Below are positions 41,965-52,285 of a DNA stretch of 64,000 nucleotides, piece by piece. Made by a program: the position numbers and the translations under genes. The DNA comes from Phyllostachys edulis (lineage: Eukaryota > Streptophyta > Magnoliopsida > Poales > Poaceae). The stretch lies in contig CM070548.1 of NCBI GenBank assembly GCA_036346405.1, positions 94,024,588 to 94,088,587 of the forward strand, written 5' to 3'. Numbering within the stretch: the stretch's first letter is position 1; every line of letters begins with the position of its first letter. A model generated the notes under the pieces. That model did no database searches. It worked only from the letters and a program-made list of their open reading frames with translations, and was not told the DNA's origin.

Positions 41965-44900
41965 CTAGCCCATCCTGAAGAAATTAGGAGAAAAAACAAG
42001 AATTAGTTGACAAGTAGTTGAGCAGAAGAGAATAATATTAATCAAAATATATTGGGAATTTAAGTGTAGGTTGGTGGGAAATGAGAAGGCAGCCCTACCA
42101 GTCCTAAAAAAGAAAGTTTCCCCAAGATGCATTGCACATATATAACATTGAGATGACACTATAACTTAAAAATCTATATATGAAAAGTACCACTTTTATG
42201 TTGTTATTATGTTATTGTCGGTTCCTAATTTGTCATCCAGGGAAATCTGATTGGCCCAACTACCATATCTGATTGCACCAACTAAGTTACAGAGAGATAT
42301 ATTGTTGAGTCATACTTAGGAAAAAAATACCTTGACTTTTGTAATGTCAAATCCTTTATCCTGCCTTCTTGAGTAACCACTGTTCTCCCAACAGATGAAA
42401 TGTTCGGCTCAGCTAACGGGTTGGTGACCAATCCACCCTGAAGCCCAAACTTCTGCCTTTCCCAATTGTGAGAAGTTCTGCTCTCCTCGGAGCTGTTTGG
42501 AGCATGGGAGACAGAAAATCTGGAAGAGTACCTACCACCATCATGCCTTCTCCAGAATTTTGGGCTCAGAATGCAGCAGGTTTTTACATCAGGTTCACTG
42601 TTTGACATCCTTCCTGAAGAGAGAGCTAAATCACGAGAGATCTCATCCAATGCCATCTCCAGTCCATGGACCCTTGTCTCCAATGAATTCATGCCATTCT
42701 CAGATTTCCCCATAAATTTCTGTTAAACAAAATGAAATACAAGTGTCAGATGACTAGAAGAGCTTCCAGCAAACATGGAGGGTATCAGCAGCTTGTAGAG
42801 TGAATTACTGCTTGTAAATCCCACAATGAGTAACGACTATATGGGAATTTTTTTTCTTCAAATAATCCATTTTTTATTATTAATTACAACATTATACCTG
42901 CGATAATATTTTTTACAGAAATATACTCCTGTCGCTCAACCGTTGAGCGACTAGGTCCAGTAGCTCAACCGTTGAGCGACTGGGACACTTGTCGCTCAAC
43001 GGTTGGTTCTAGTGTGCAGCTCACTTATCTAGTAGGGCATGCATTGTGCCCGTTGGGCGACAAGTGTCCCAGTCGCTCAACCGTTGAGCGACTGGGACCA
43101 GTCGCCCAACGGTTGAGCGACAGGAGTATATTTCTGTAAAAAATATTATTGCAGGTATAATGTTGTAATTAATAATAAAAAATGGATTATTTGAAATTTT
43201 TTTCACTATATGGCTTGCAATTTAACATATCAATTGATGCGTGACTGATAAATATAAAATAAGCAAAAAGATAACTGATAAATGTAAAATAAGCAAAAAG
43301 ATAAACTGACCCCCCTGCACTGTCAGATTCGAAATGATGATAATTGAAGATCAAGACATTGTCATATAGCATATGCCATGTTGCTGTCCAGGTTTCCCCC
43401 TTACCATGACATTGATAAATGTCAATACATTGATTTGACTATTGGCATGAAGGCATATAATTAAGAGTCAGTTATACTGACAAATCAATGCTGCACGTTG
43501 AACAAGTACCGAGACAAAACTTTGCAATCTTTTGCAATAGCCGATCCCTTTCGCATCACGACCAAATGTTACCCTCTTCACAACCAACACAAACATTGCG
43601 ATCGAATATCCTGACGACCGATAGTTTTAGGCATAACTTAACTTGCCTGAAGTTCGCTTCCTCTTATCAAATAGCCAATGTAATGAGAAGAAGCTGATTT
43701 TAATTATTAAGTTCTGCAGACACATTTCACGGCTACGAGCACTATTAGCCTCACAAGGAATGCCTTGTGTACTTTTCGCATGATTTGGAAAGCCCAAAGA
43801 TGACGCGTACTGACAAAACCACACATCAGTTTCTGATAGCAACTGTACCTTTTTTTGTTAATGAACATGAACTGTACAAACCGTAAAAACATGCTCGAGC
43901 AGTTTACACTAGCTAATTTGTCATTTAACATGAAGGTTTAGGTGCCTAAATAAATTAAATTGTAAAATTTAAGGTCCAACATAACAAAGGAAAATCACCT
44001 GGAGAAGATCTAATAAACTGGTCTGCTGATTTTTAATCTGAAGCAGCTGCGACCTGATCTCTGACAAGCCCTCATCTTTGTGGCCTGACTGAAACCTCTC
44101 TGATCCACCTTCAACCTCAGGAATCTCTTCCAAGTTACCACCTCCCTCATACGGAACAACTCGCGACCCCGTTTTCAGTCCAGCCAACTTGGTCGCCCTC
44201 TCCTCTCCTCCCTGGAAAAGCGTCCTCCTTGCTTCCAGTCTTGATCTCACATTGCCTCCTTTCACAAGCCTCTCCTCCGTCACCACTTTGATTGGGGTGG
44301 CATCCGGAGCAACAGCAATGTCAACCTTGTAGTCGCAGTTCTTGGCTTGGCCCACCTTGCGGTATGAAGGTGGTGAGAGCTTCTTGTTTCTGATGGATGA
44401 AGGGCTATGCCTTTTGGTGACACTGGGTGACGCATCAGGGGGAGGTGACCTGCTCGTAGGTAATCTGTTCTTCCTCGTTGCTGATTGAACTGAGTTTGAG
44501 CCTAGGGAAGCAGCTGGATATCGACTATCACTTGCACTCCCTGTTTAATTACAAGATTATTTGTGTCAAAAAAATAGATCCAGCACATACCCTACTGTTT
44601 AGAATTTTGTTAACAAATCAGATAGTAATACAATAGAATCCTCCTCTTTATCAAAAAGCAATTCATTTATGTGGTTCTTTCTTACTTGCAACATACAAAA
44701 TTACAATAACCCAAACACAAATTTACCAGATCTTCACAACAAGTAGCAGCCGAAACTACAAAGAACATGTTCCACATTAGTGTCTAACCTGCAAGAGAAG
44801 ATCGCCGTTGTGACTGTGACGCCAGCGGCGCACCAGAGGAGCATTCGTCCTCTTCAACGTCTGGGATCTCCTTCCACGCCTCGATCATCCTGCTCATTGA

Positions 44901-45807
44901 CTCCCGCACAATCTTGACCTGAATTGCCAAACAAGGACGCCGAAAATCTTAGCATGCACACTCAGATCTAGAAAGGGACGTCATCACCAAGATCCTAATC
45001 AAATAAAAGACCAACCTTGTCGAATCTCCTGGCCTCGAAGAAGGCAATACAAGAGGATTTGTAGGTCAAGAGAAGATCCTTGTGTTCTAAGGCCAATGCG
45101 GCAAGCGCCTCGGCCGCGGCCTTCCTCGCTGCCCAGTCGTCACTGGCGATTGCGTCGCGGAGGCACGGGATAGAGGCGGTGACTTCGGCAGCGCCAGCCA
45201 CGGCCGCGGAGGCGCCGATGAGGGTGATGAGCGCGGGCTTGGCCTTGAAGGCATTGCTGCGGAGGAGCTTAAGGAGGCGAGGTTGGAGCTTGTGGAGGTA
45301 GGAAGCGAGGTCGGCGGTGAGGGCTGAGGCCTGGACGGCGGCGGCCGTAGCGAGCGCGGCCGCCAGCTGCGCGCACTGGTCCTGCTCGTGGAGGAGCGCG
45401 TCCGTGAGGGGGTGGAGCGCGGCGGACGCGGAGGCGGACGCAGCCGCCGCCGCGCTGGCGGTGTCGACGAGCGCGGCGCGTACGGAGGAGTCCTGGTCCC
45501 GGACGCGGCGGAGCGCGGCCGCGAGGATACGCGGGACGAGGGGGGCTACTGCATCGCGCGGGTGAGAGGCAGCGACGAGCGCGAGGACACGGAGCGCGTG
45601 GCGGCGGAGCGGGGTCTTGTCGGTGGGGCGCGCGTCGGAGACGGCGGAGACGAAGGCCGGGAGCTCGTCCGCGGCCAGGGCGCGCGCGATGGCCTCGAGC
45701 TCGGCCGCCGCGATGGCCTCGGTGTCGCGGTCGGAGAGCTTGAGGAGGCAGCGGTTCACGCGCTGCTTGAGCGGCTCGGCGCCGCGCGGGCGCGAGGCGG
45801 TGCCCAT
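41965..45807 (-). CDS. TORTIFOLIA1/SPIRAL2-like microtubule-associated protein
   Basis: Five exons, 620 codons: 45807-45016, 44918-44789, 44540-43999, 42719-42331, 41974-41965 (ends ...LTLQKSRMG-stop). All junctions are GT-AG and phases close. The family binds cortical microtubules and controls directional cell growth. Exon 1 (264 aa, very GC-rich) encodes HEAT-type helical repeats, from LKQRVNRCLLKLSDRDTEAI through ALITLIGASAAVAG to WAARKAAAEALAALAL and SSCIAFFEARRFDK. Exons 2-3 encode the MIEAWKEIPDVEEDECSSG linker and a basic Ser/Pro-rich part. The region over exons 3-4 includes LSEIRSQLLQIKNQQTSLLD and NSLETRVHGLEMALDEIS, likely coiled coil. The start is the ATG at 45807; the frame is open to a TTG at 45858 but has no earlier ATG. 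The last exon of 10 nt is the least certain part. No TOR1-type C-terminal globular domain is seen, so it is a shorter family member. Confidence 0.85.
42845..43204. mobile_element. MULE-type MITE in intron 3 of the TOR1-like gene
   Basis: A 360-bp element beginning GAATTTTTTTTCTTCAAATA. Its right end, read on the other strand, starts GAAAAAAATTTCAAATAATCC. The inverted arms are about 130 bp, so it folds almost completely. It is flanked by an exact 9-bp duplication ACTATATGG (42836-42844 and 43205-43213), the size made by Mutator-type insertion. Inside are repeated palindromes of GTCGCTCAACCGTTGAGCGAC type. Confidence 0.85.
43225..43308. repeat. Short tandem duplication in intron 3
   Basis: Two units of about 32 bp sharing AAATAAGCAAAAAGATAA and preceded by ACTGATAAAT lie just outside the MITE. 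Confidence 0.6.
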
Positions 45808-46447
45808 GGCGCGACCACGTGCAGCGCAGCTCGGCGAGAAGCCGAGAAGTGACGCCAAGTTAATGGCGAGTGCAGGGTCAGGACTCAGGAGTTAGGAGGC
45901 GGCACCGTGGAGTGACATGGAAGCTACTGAGTACCGACGAGTGATGTCTGATCGGTGGCGGGTGGGGGGTAGTTAGTAGACGGAGGGGTTGGAGATCCAG
46001 GAGGACCGCGCGTTTATTTATGCTTCTTTTTTGTTTTACTCTTTTTTAAACCTATTTTTTCTTCTTCTTTCCCTTTGTATATGCATGGAAGAGCAGCTTT
46101 ATCTGTCCACCAATTTAGTCGGCATTAAACTGGGTATACTACCGCCTAGGACCGTACATACCACTCCCTACGGTTAAAAATAAATAAGTAATTTGGGCAT
46201 CAACACGGTTTATAAAATAAAACTTTGACAATTAATTATTATTATTATATATTTGTAAAATATGATACGCTTATACTATTATAAAAATACTTTTCAAGAC
46301 GAATCTAAACATATGATTTTTATGTATATAATTTAAATATTTAAAAAGATATCAATAAACCAAAGTTTCCTAAATTTGACTCCGGGCATTTTAAAACGAC
46401 TTGATTTTGTGGACCAATGGAGTACTACTTCAGTACAGTCACTACTC
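45808..46447 (-). promoter_or_regulatory. 5' flank of the TOR1-like gene
   Basis: A TATA-like ATAAATAA on the minus strand at about 46013-46021 lies some 205 bp before the ATG. The distal part (46190-46440) is AT-rich and resembles decayed Stowaway/Tourist-type MITE sequence without clear ends. Confidence 0.35.
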
Positions 46448-46815
46448 GAATTTTTTTTATTTAACCCTTTTTAAAATTTTATTTTAAAGTTAATCTCCCG
46501 CGTATTTTATTTCCAATTCTGACTCATTTGGTCACGCTATCATCCATGGTGTGACCAAACAACACTGTTATGCTAGTCTGTATCTGGGCAATCTCTTGTT
46601 ACGCCACTACCCATGGTGTGACAGCGTTATTTGGTCACGCTATAACAAGTGGCATGACAAAAATTGCTATTTTGGAGACTTATCCTGGCGCGTGACAGTG
46701 TTGTTTTGTCACGCCACGGGTGGTGGTGTGACCAAAGGGGTTAGAATTAGAAATAAAATGCGCGGGAGGTTAACTTTAAAATAAAATTTTAAAAAAGGTT
46801 AAATAAAAAAAATTC
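46448..46815. mobile_element. MULE-type MITE with perfect 9-bp target duplication
   Basis: A 368-bp element with terminal inverted repeats of about 75 bp (GAATTTTTTTTATTTAACC at both ends, one mismatch per about 20 bp). It is flanked by TCACTACTC on both sides (46439-46447 and 46816-46824). The interior contains short inverted and direct GTCACGC...CCATGGTGTGAC units. It is related in style to the element in the TOR1-like intron. Confidence 0.9.
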
Positions 46816-46824
46816 TCACTACTC

Positions 46825-48383
46825 ACTATATGCAATTGACAAATGAACAATGCACATGTTCAGTCTAGCATGCTTGGGTATTGCTCACCATTAGCCGGCG
46901 GAAGAAAATTGAGGATTTGTAACTCATTCTTTGGCATTTTCAGGATTTGTTATCCCATTATCTACAAATGTTCCGAACCCATATGTTAGTAAAACAGCGA
47001 GCTGCGTATCCTCAAAACAAGAGTGATTTGGCTAAAAGTTCTTAATTTAGCGCATAGACTCAATTAAATAAGAGCAACTCTACAGACACAAGTAACGCTT
47101 GTAGATGTCCGTCGGGTCAGCGTATGAAAACCAGAAACGATGACATCTGTATTTTTTATTTATTTTTTTGTGATGAAAAGAGAGACCTGTATTTGACAGA
47201 ACTGCACTTCTAAGATATGTGAAAGAACATCCCTATGTTTAGCTGCGGCTTTTGGTGATTTACATAATCAAATATGTTACCACATCCTAGTACCATCTGT
47301 GGTCCATCTATAAAAGGGTCTAGTTTTTTTTTATAATTTGCAAGAAAAAGAGTCTACTGTTAATTAGTAGTAGGCACATGACCCTAAAATGGATTATGTT
47401 AGCTGTAATGCTGATGATTGGAGGGAGGCATGTTAATCAAACCAAAATACCCCTACTAATCATGTGAGTTCGAGCCAGAGACTTTAAGGTACAGAATCCA
47501 ATTGGGGAAAAAAGAACAAAAAAGGAAACAGAAAAATGCCAAGTAGCTATGGTCATCCCTACCGATTGATGATTGATATAGACATCGCAACAAAAGTAGT
47601 TTAGACACATTTATCACAATAGTCTTCTCTTCCAATTAACCCCGTACGTCATTAGTGGCTGTGGGATTAACTACCCACGATTTGCGATGATATGCACATA
47701 AGATGATTCCAATCTTATATAATGGTCGTATTTGTATCTTGGAGTTCAATTCCTCCGTAATCCCTTCGGGATTGGTACATTTCAATCGAAGTCTAAAAGC
47801 ATGTATAATAGTATAGACAACTGTTGTCTATAGTATCTATTCATATCATCTATAGACATCACTAAAGACAGCTTCTACAATTGTCTCTTTACATGTCTCT
47901 ATAGACAGCTCATCTATATACAATATGTCTTATTTCTCGTGTTATAGTCGACTACTATATAAGAAACGGCTCAATTTTCTATGCATCTCTTCTCTTCTCT
48001 ACATAATCTTATATTCTACGTATCAAAATTTATAGATAACTAACATTACATCATTATCCATGCTCCAAGTATTATCCCATGGTTCGCAGTGCCGAGTGGA
48101 AAAGACCCTTGAATGTGTAAAAAAATGGAGCGGTACAATCAGATGCATTGTGGTCTGAGGGGTCACTTTATTAGTCACTGCTAGACTGCTGTTATGCGTG
48201 CTGGCATGCTGTACGCCAACATAATCCACTGACCCTGAAGGATCACTGACTTCAGTGCAGGTATGGTTATGGCATACATCCTGCGCCAACCTACCAACCA
48301 CGTATTCACACCCCACCACCACTACAGTCCACCACGCAAAAATGATGTACTGCTGCTCTCCACGTTAGAATTTTTGGTCTAAC
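46825..48383. other. Gene-free intergenic DNA
   Basis: No supported gene. 47800-47960 has clustered, partly palindromic TCTATAGACA motifs that look like part of a MITE without recognisable ends. The minus-strand frame 48322-48023 has no motif. Confidence 0.4.
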
Positions 48384-48597
48384 TGACATTATTTAAAATG
48401 GGATTAGCAAAAATAACGTTATCATCCGTAAAAGTAATGCTTTCATCTGTTCGGTCATAGGACGGACACGGCCGGCCGGACGAGACGCCACATGTCGCGC
48501 TACGGCTTGTTCGTTCTGTAGCTGAACAGATGAGAACATCATTTTTACAGTTACGGTGAGTGCGCTATTTATGCTAATCCTGTTTCAAATAGTGTCA
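48384..48597. mobile_element. Inverted-repeat (MITE-like) element
   Basis: Arms of about 70 bp: the left begins TGACATTATTTAAAATGGGA, and the right read on the other strand begins TGACACTATTTGAAACAGGA. Both continue to CATCTGTTC. A GC-rich loop (GACGGACACGGCCGGCC) lies between. No target duplication is obvious, so the exact ends are uncertain. Confidence 0.6.
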
Positions 48598-50599
48598 TTT
48601 AGGGGAAAACTCTCCACGTTGTGCATGTAATTCTCTAGTACTTTTCACGCATATTACTCGGAAACGGTGCGAGCTACGCAACGAACCAACCGAGAATCGA
48701 CGTCGGGCCGAGGCGTCAGCGCGGTGGAAAAGGCTGCCGTTTCAGCCCCCCGCGCGCGCTGGGGTGGTGAGCGCTGGTGCGGCGGCCGGTCGACCTGCCG
48801 CTGGGCGCCGTGCCGTCCCCGATTTGCAGCCGCGGACGAGAAAAATACGGCTGCCGGGTGATTAGCCAAGCTGGCCACGGGCGAACCGGGCAGCCGGCAC
48901 GTGACGCTGCTGCGCGCCCACCTTTGGCTTTGCGCAAAGCCGACCTTCAAAGCAGAGAGCACTAGAGCACGGTTTTGCGTACGTACTAGTATAATACAGC
49001 AAGCAAAAGCTAGCTATACGAAATGGTCTTTCAACGCTCCGCTTTGAAGTTAAAAACGGAGCGAATATATACATGTGAGGCCTGGCTCTAACTCTTAAAA
49101 GTAGGGTGTCTGGAACGAATAGTCCGAATAAGAATACCGGATAAATATGATAATCAAAATCTAGTCGATACCTTTTGAGTCAAATACGAATCAAAAAATC
49201 CGGATACAGATGCCAGATAAAACGGATAATTCGGATCCCTACTTAAAAGTGGAACAAGAGCTCACATATACAGAGATGATCGACTTGTATAATTGCCATG
49301 CAATGTGTCTGGGATTAGATTAGCTCTCCATTATTTCACATGACAACAGTTCATTCAACCGCAGAGGGTACAGCCTGTGGAACACAAGCGCACGACCGTC
49401 AGATTCTTGTTGGCAGAACGCCGTCAACGGTTGGAATATATGTCTCTGAACCGAGTCGTTAATTCAGTTATAATTGACAAACAAACTAGAACAGAGTTAC
49501 AGCACTGTATATAAGATCTCAAACGTTTCTAAGCGCGAGAGGTGCTTCAGTACTACACCACAGCCATGTTCTCTCCACAGCTGCCCTGAAGCCCTGTAAC
49601 CACTGTTTACGACACAAGACTAATGCAAAGTCCAAACAAAGTCGTGCGTCCCAATCAGCACGATCTGCTGTATCAATGGGCATGACGATTCTGTGATCCA
49701 GAGGCGATGACCAATATCCCCTGCATCTGGATGGCGCCGCAAGTCGTCCAGGTGCCGCTGCTCTAGTGCTCTTGCATGTGCCGCTGCCTTCCCATGCGAC
49801 GTGTGTGTGTGCGACCTCGCAGCGCATGTGAGGAAAACACCTCTTTTGCTTGGCCTTTACGCATGGCACGAGACATCCCATGGAATTTTGGACATAATTG
49901 GTCTGTTAAATCACTGAAATTCTTAAAGTGACCACCGTAGCCCCAAAATTCTAAGGGACTTGCCTGAAAAATTGTAATTTTTCAGGCATTTTTACCCACA
50001 GTTAGATTTTCATCCAAAGATAAGCAAAGAAACTGCCAAATGCAAAGAAATGGGCCCGTTAATCTCAGGATGCAAAGAAACGAATCTCAAGCAGATTAGA
50101 CGGTTGAAAAATTCGACTGAAAGATTACAAATTTTCAGTCGCATGAGGAATAGCAAACCGAAATTCTAATTTTAGCTCTCTCCTCCCTTTCTTTGCGGCC
50201 AGTGGACCGCAGCAGGATCTCTTGCCCTCCCCATCGCGAAGATGTAGCCGATGTTAATGCGCACGGCAAGAGCTGTTGCTGCCTTCCCCATGGCAAAGCG
50301 ATCCCATGAGCGAGGAGAGAGAAAATAGGAGATAGAAAGAAAAGAAAAGAAAACTGAAAAAAATCCATAAAATAAAATAAAATTCAGAAAATTCCAAAAA
50401 AAACTTGGAACATGAAAAGATCTAATAAAAAAAATTAAATTTAATTGAACTTTATTTTATTCATTTAAATTATTTTTCATTATCTGAAATTTCCAATTAA
50501 GCTCTAATTAATCCAATAAAATACAAATGGTTTTTTTAAGCTTTCAAAAGACTATGAAAAATGGGAAACTGAAAAGAAATAATATCTTGGTCGTTACGG
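48598..50599. other. Gene-free intergenic DNA
   Basis: The GC-rich 48660-48960 stretch produces opposing open frames with no motif. 50340-50540 is AT-rich. No RNA gene, promoter or repeat boundary could be supported. Confidence 0.4.
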
Positions 50600-51020
50600 T
50601 TCTTGATCACATTACTTCACTATGGTGGAGTTAAAACAAAGTACTTTATGGAGCTTCTACAGAATGCAATTGAAGGGGCTGAGAACGCTCGTTGTGATTA
50701 CGAAGATGCCTTAAAATGGTAGATTGAAATATTGTGGTTTCATACTCTTCATGCACTGCACAATACAATTTGGCACATATATTTGCTTCTTTATGCTCTA
50801 GAACTTGTACTCTTATGTTACAAGCTCTAATAGTCTGCCATTTTAATTTAGTTTTTTTTATTCACGTGCTTGTGTTTGATCCACCTCTCTTTTTCATGTA
50901 GTCATTACAGTTGCATTTGGCTATGCTGACATAGAAGATTTGATGTCGGTGCGAATGATTCTTTCTAGGATTCCACTAGAAGACGCATACTTGCAATATA
51001 GGCTTGCTTGGATGGCTCAG
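50600..51020 (+). pseudogene. Fragment resembling plant RNA-dependent RNA polymerase (RDR3/4/5 type)
   Basis: Two coding blocks separated by what looks like a retained intron. Block A (about 50612-50718) reads LHYGGVKTKYFMELLQNAIE then GAENARCDYEDALK. Block B (50913-51020) reads AFGYADIEDLMSVRMILSRI then PLEDAYLQYRLAWMAQR. From memory these resemble consecutive segments of grass RDR3-5 proteins, upstream of the catalytic motif. The link between blocks has GTAG-type donor sequence and a CATGTAG/TTACAG acceptor, but phases no longer fit. Similarity ends abruptly near 51020. RDRs make double-stranded RNA in silencing. This piece lacks the active site and cannot be functional. An alternative is chance resemblance, which I think unlikely over about 70 residues. 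Confidence 0.55.
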
Positions 51021-51226
51021 CGGAGGCACGGAACCAGAACTACATTAGAGTCCGTAGACAGAAGCACGTCACACGTGGTCACATGGTATGATGGTTCGGC
51101 TAATTGCTTTAGTCATCCTCACTACTACCACGGTACACCGCGACACAAGCATCCGGACCATGTAAGTATATATACCTTTAAGGGATAGTAAAAAACATGG
51201 CGGGTAGGATGGGGGGCTACTACTGA
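51021..51226. other. Unassigned sequence between two pseudogenes
   Basis: An open frame continues from the RDR-like block to 51188 but shows no motif. Probably junction DNA of a rearrangement. Confidence 0.3.
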
Positions 51227-51931
51227 ATGGCCCGACCTACTGCGTGGACCAGAGCCATTTGCCCTTCCTTGCGAGCTCGGCGTTGTACTCCTCGCTGGCC
51301 ACCTTGGCCTCGGCCACCATTTCCCTCTTTTTCTCACGCTCCCTCTCGCGAGCCTGGCACTCCCTGTGCCTGCACGCCTCAAGATAAGCTTGCGTCTCCC
51401 GCCGGAGACGCTCATTGTACTCGTCGTTGCGGCGCTCCTCCTCCCTCTTCCCGCGGTCCCTCTTGGCATTCCACTCCTCGCAGTCTAGACCCCACTGGTC
51501 GTGTGGGTGGATCTCTTCGTTGATCTACTTGCGGTAGCCACATAGTGGATCCGGGGACTACGGGTAGACGGAAGAGGTTGTTAGTGCGTACTTTGAAAGA
51601 GAAATTGTAGGGGAGCATACTGTAACCGGTCCTTACCGGCTGCCGATAGTGGGCCGTGTCCCAACGGCGGTCGGGATAGTCAGAGAGAGTAGTTGGCGCA
51701 ACCCCAGTAACGCATGCCCAAACTGAGCCGTTGCTTGTACTTGAAGAACTTGCATGTGTCCCTGCACCAACAGAGGGGCGACGTCTTCCCCTCGGATGGG
51801 TCCTGTGGCGAACGCTCGGTGGGAATATTTCGGTAGGGGTTGCTGCTACGGGGAGCCTCATTGCGGGGAGGTGACCTCCTAGCATGCTCCCTTTGGTCGT
51901 CCAGGGGCCCCAGCACGCCTTGCGAGTTCAC
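51227..51931 (-). pseudogene. GRF-zinc-finger-like, coiled-coil ORF of a dispersed grass family (broken)
   Basis: The minus-strand blocks give CWCRDTCKFFKYKQ, RYWGCANYS and YPDRRWDTAHY, the style of GRF-type zinc-finger proteins scattered through grass genomes. An apparent intron (donor GTAAGG near 51635, acceptor CCGTAG near 51558) follows. Next is CGYRK-stop-INEEIHPHDQWG, then a charged helix (EEWNAKRDRGKREEERRNDE ... ECQAREREREKKREM) ending GKWLWSTQ-stop at about 51230. A frameshift at about 51680 and an in-frame TAG at about 51530 disable it. No ATG is visible at the N-terminal side. The function of such proteins is unknown; many ride in transposons. Confidence 0.55.
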
Positions 51932-52104
51932 GGATATCGTCCTATTGCTTCTCCATCTAAGCTGGATTATGTTGGAGTCTTGATATAGGAGAACCCGCCG
52001 TGGTAGGGGTACTACTTGTATGCCAAGCCGACCCTACACGCGCAGCTGAATTGTAATTCGACTGAACAAAATTTGCATCCGCGCGACAGCGGCCCCGAGG
52101 AGGA

Positions 52105-52285
52105 CTCGTCGGGTCACGTCGCTGGGCAAAATTGACTCGTCGGGTCACATCGCTGCGCAAAGCTGCCTCGTCGGGTCACGTCGCTACGTAAAGCTGACTT
52201 GTAGGGTCACGTCGCTGCGTAAAACTACCTCGTTGGGTCACATCGCTGCGCAAAGCTCCATCGTTGGGTCACGTCATCCTGAAAA
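52105..52285. repeat. 31-bp tandem repeat, six units
   Basis: Units begin at 52105, 52136, 52167, 52198, 52229 and 52260 with CTCGTCGGGTCAC or close variants, followed by GTCGCTGCGCAAAGCT. The spacing is exactly 31 bp. It is followed at 52315-52380 by two CGCTCAACGGTTGGGCGAC-type palindromes like those in the MITE at 42845. Confidence 0.85.

Noticed and set aside
45388..45852. 154-codon plus-strand ORF
   Set aside because: Shadow of the GC-rich first exon of the minus-strand TOR1-like gene.
45808..45858. Upstream extension of the TOR1-like protein (LASLLGFSPS...)
   Set aside because: It starts from TTG, not ATG. The first in-frame ATG is at 45807.
48654..48965. Overlapping ORFs on both strands
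   Set aside because: Typical of GC-rich non-coding DNA; no motifs, and neither strand is favoured.
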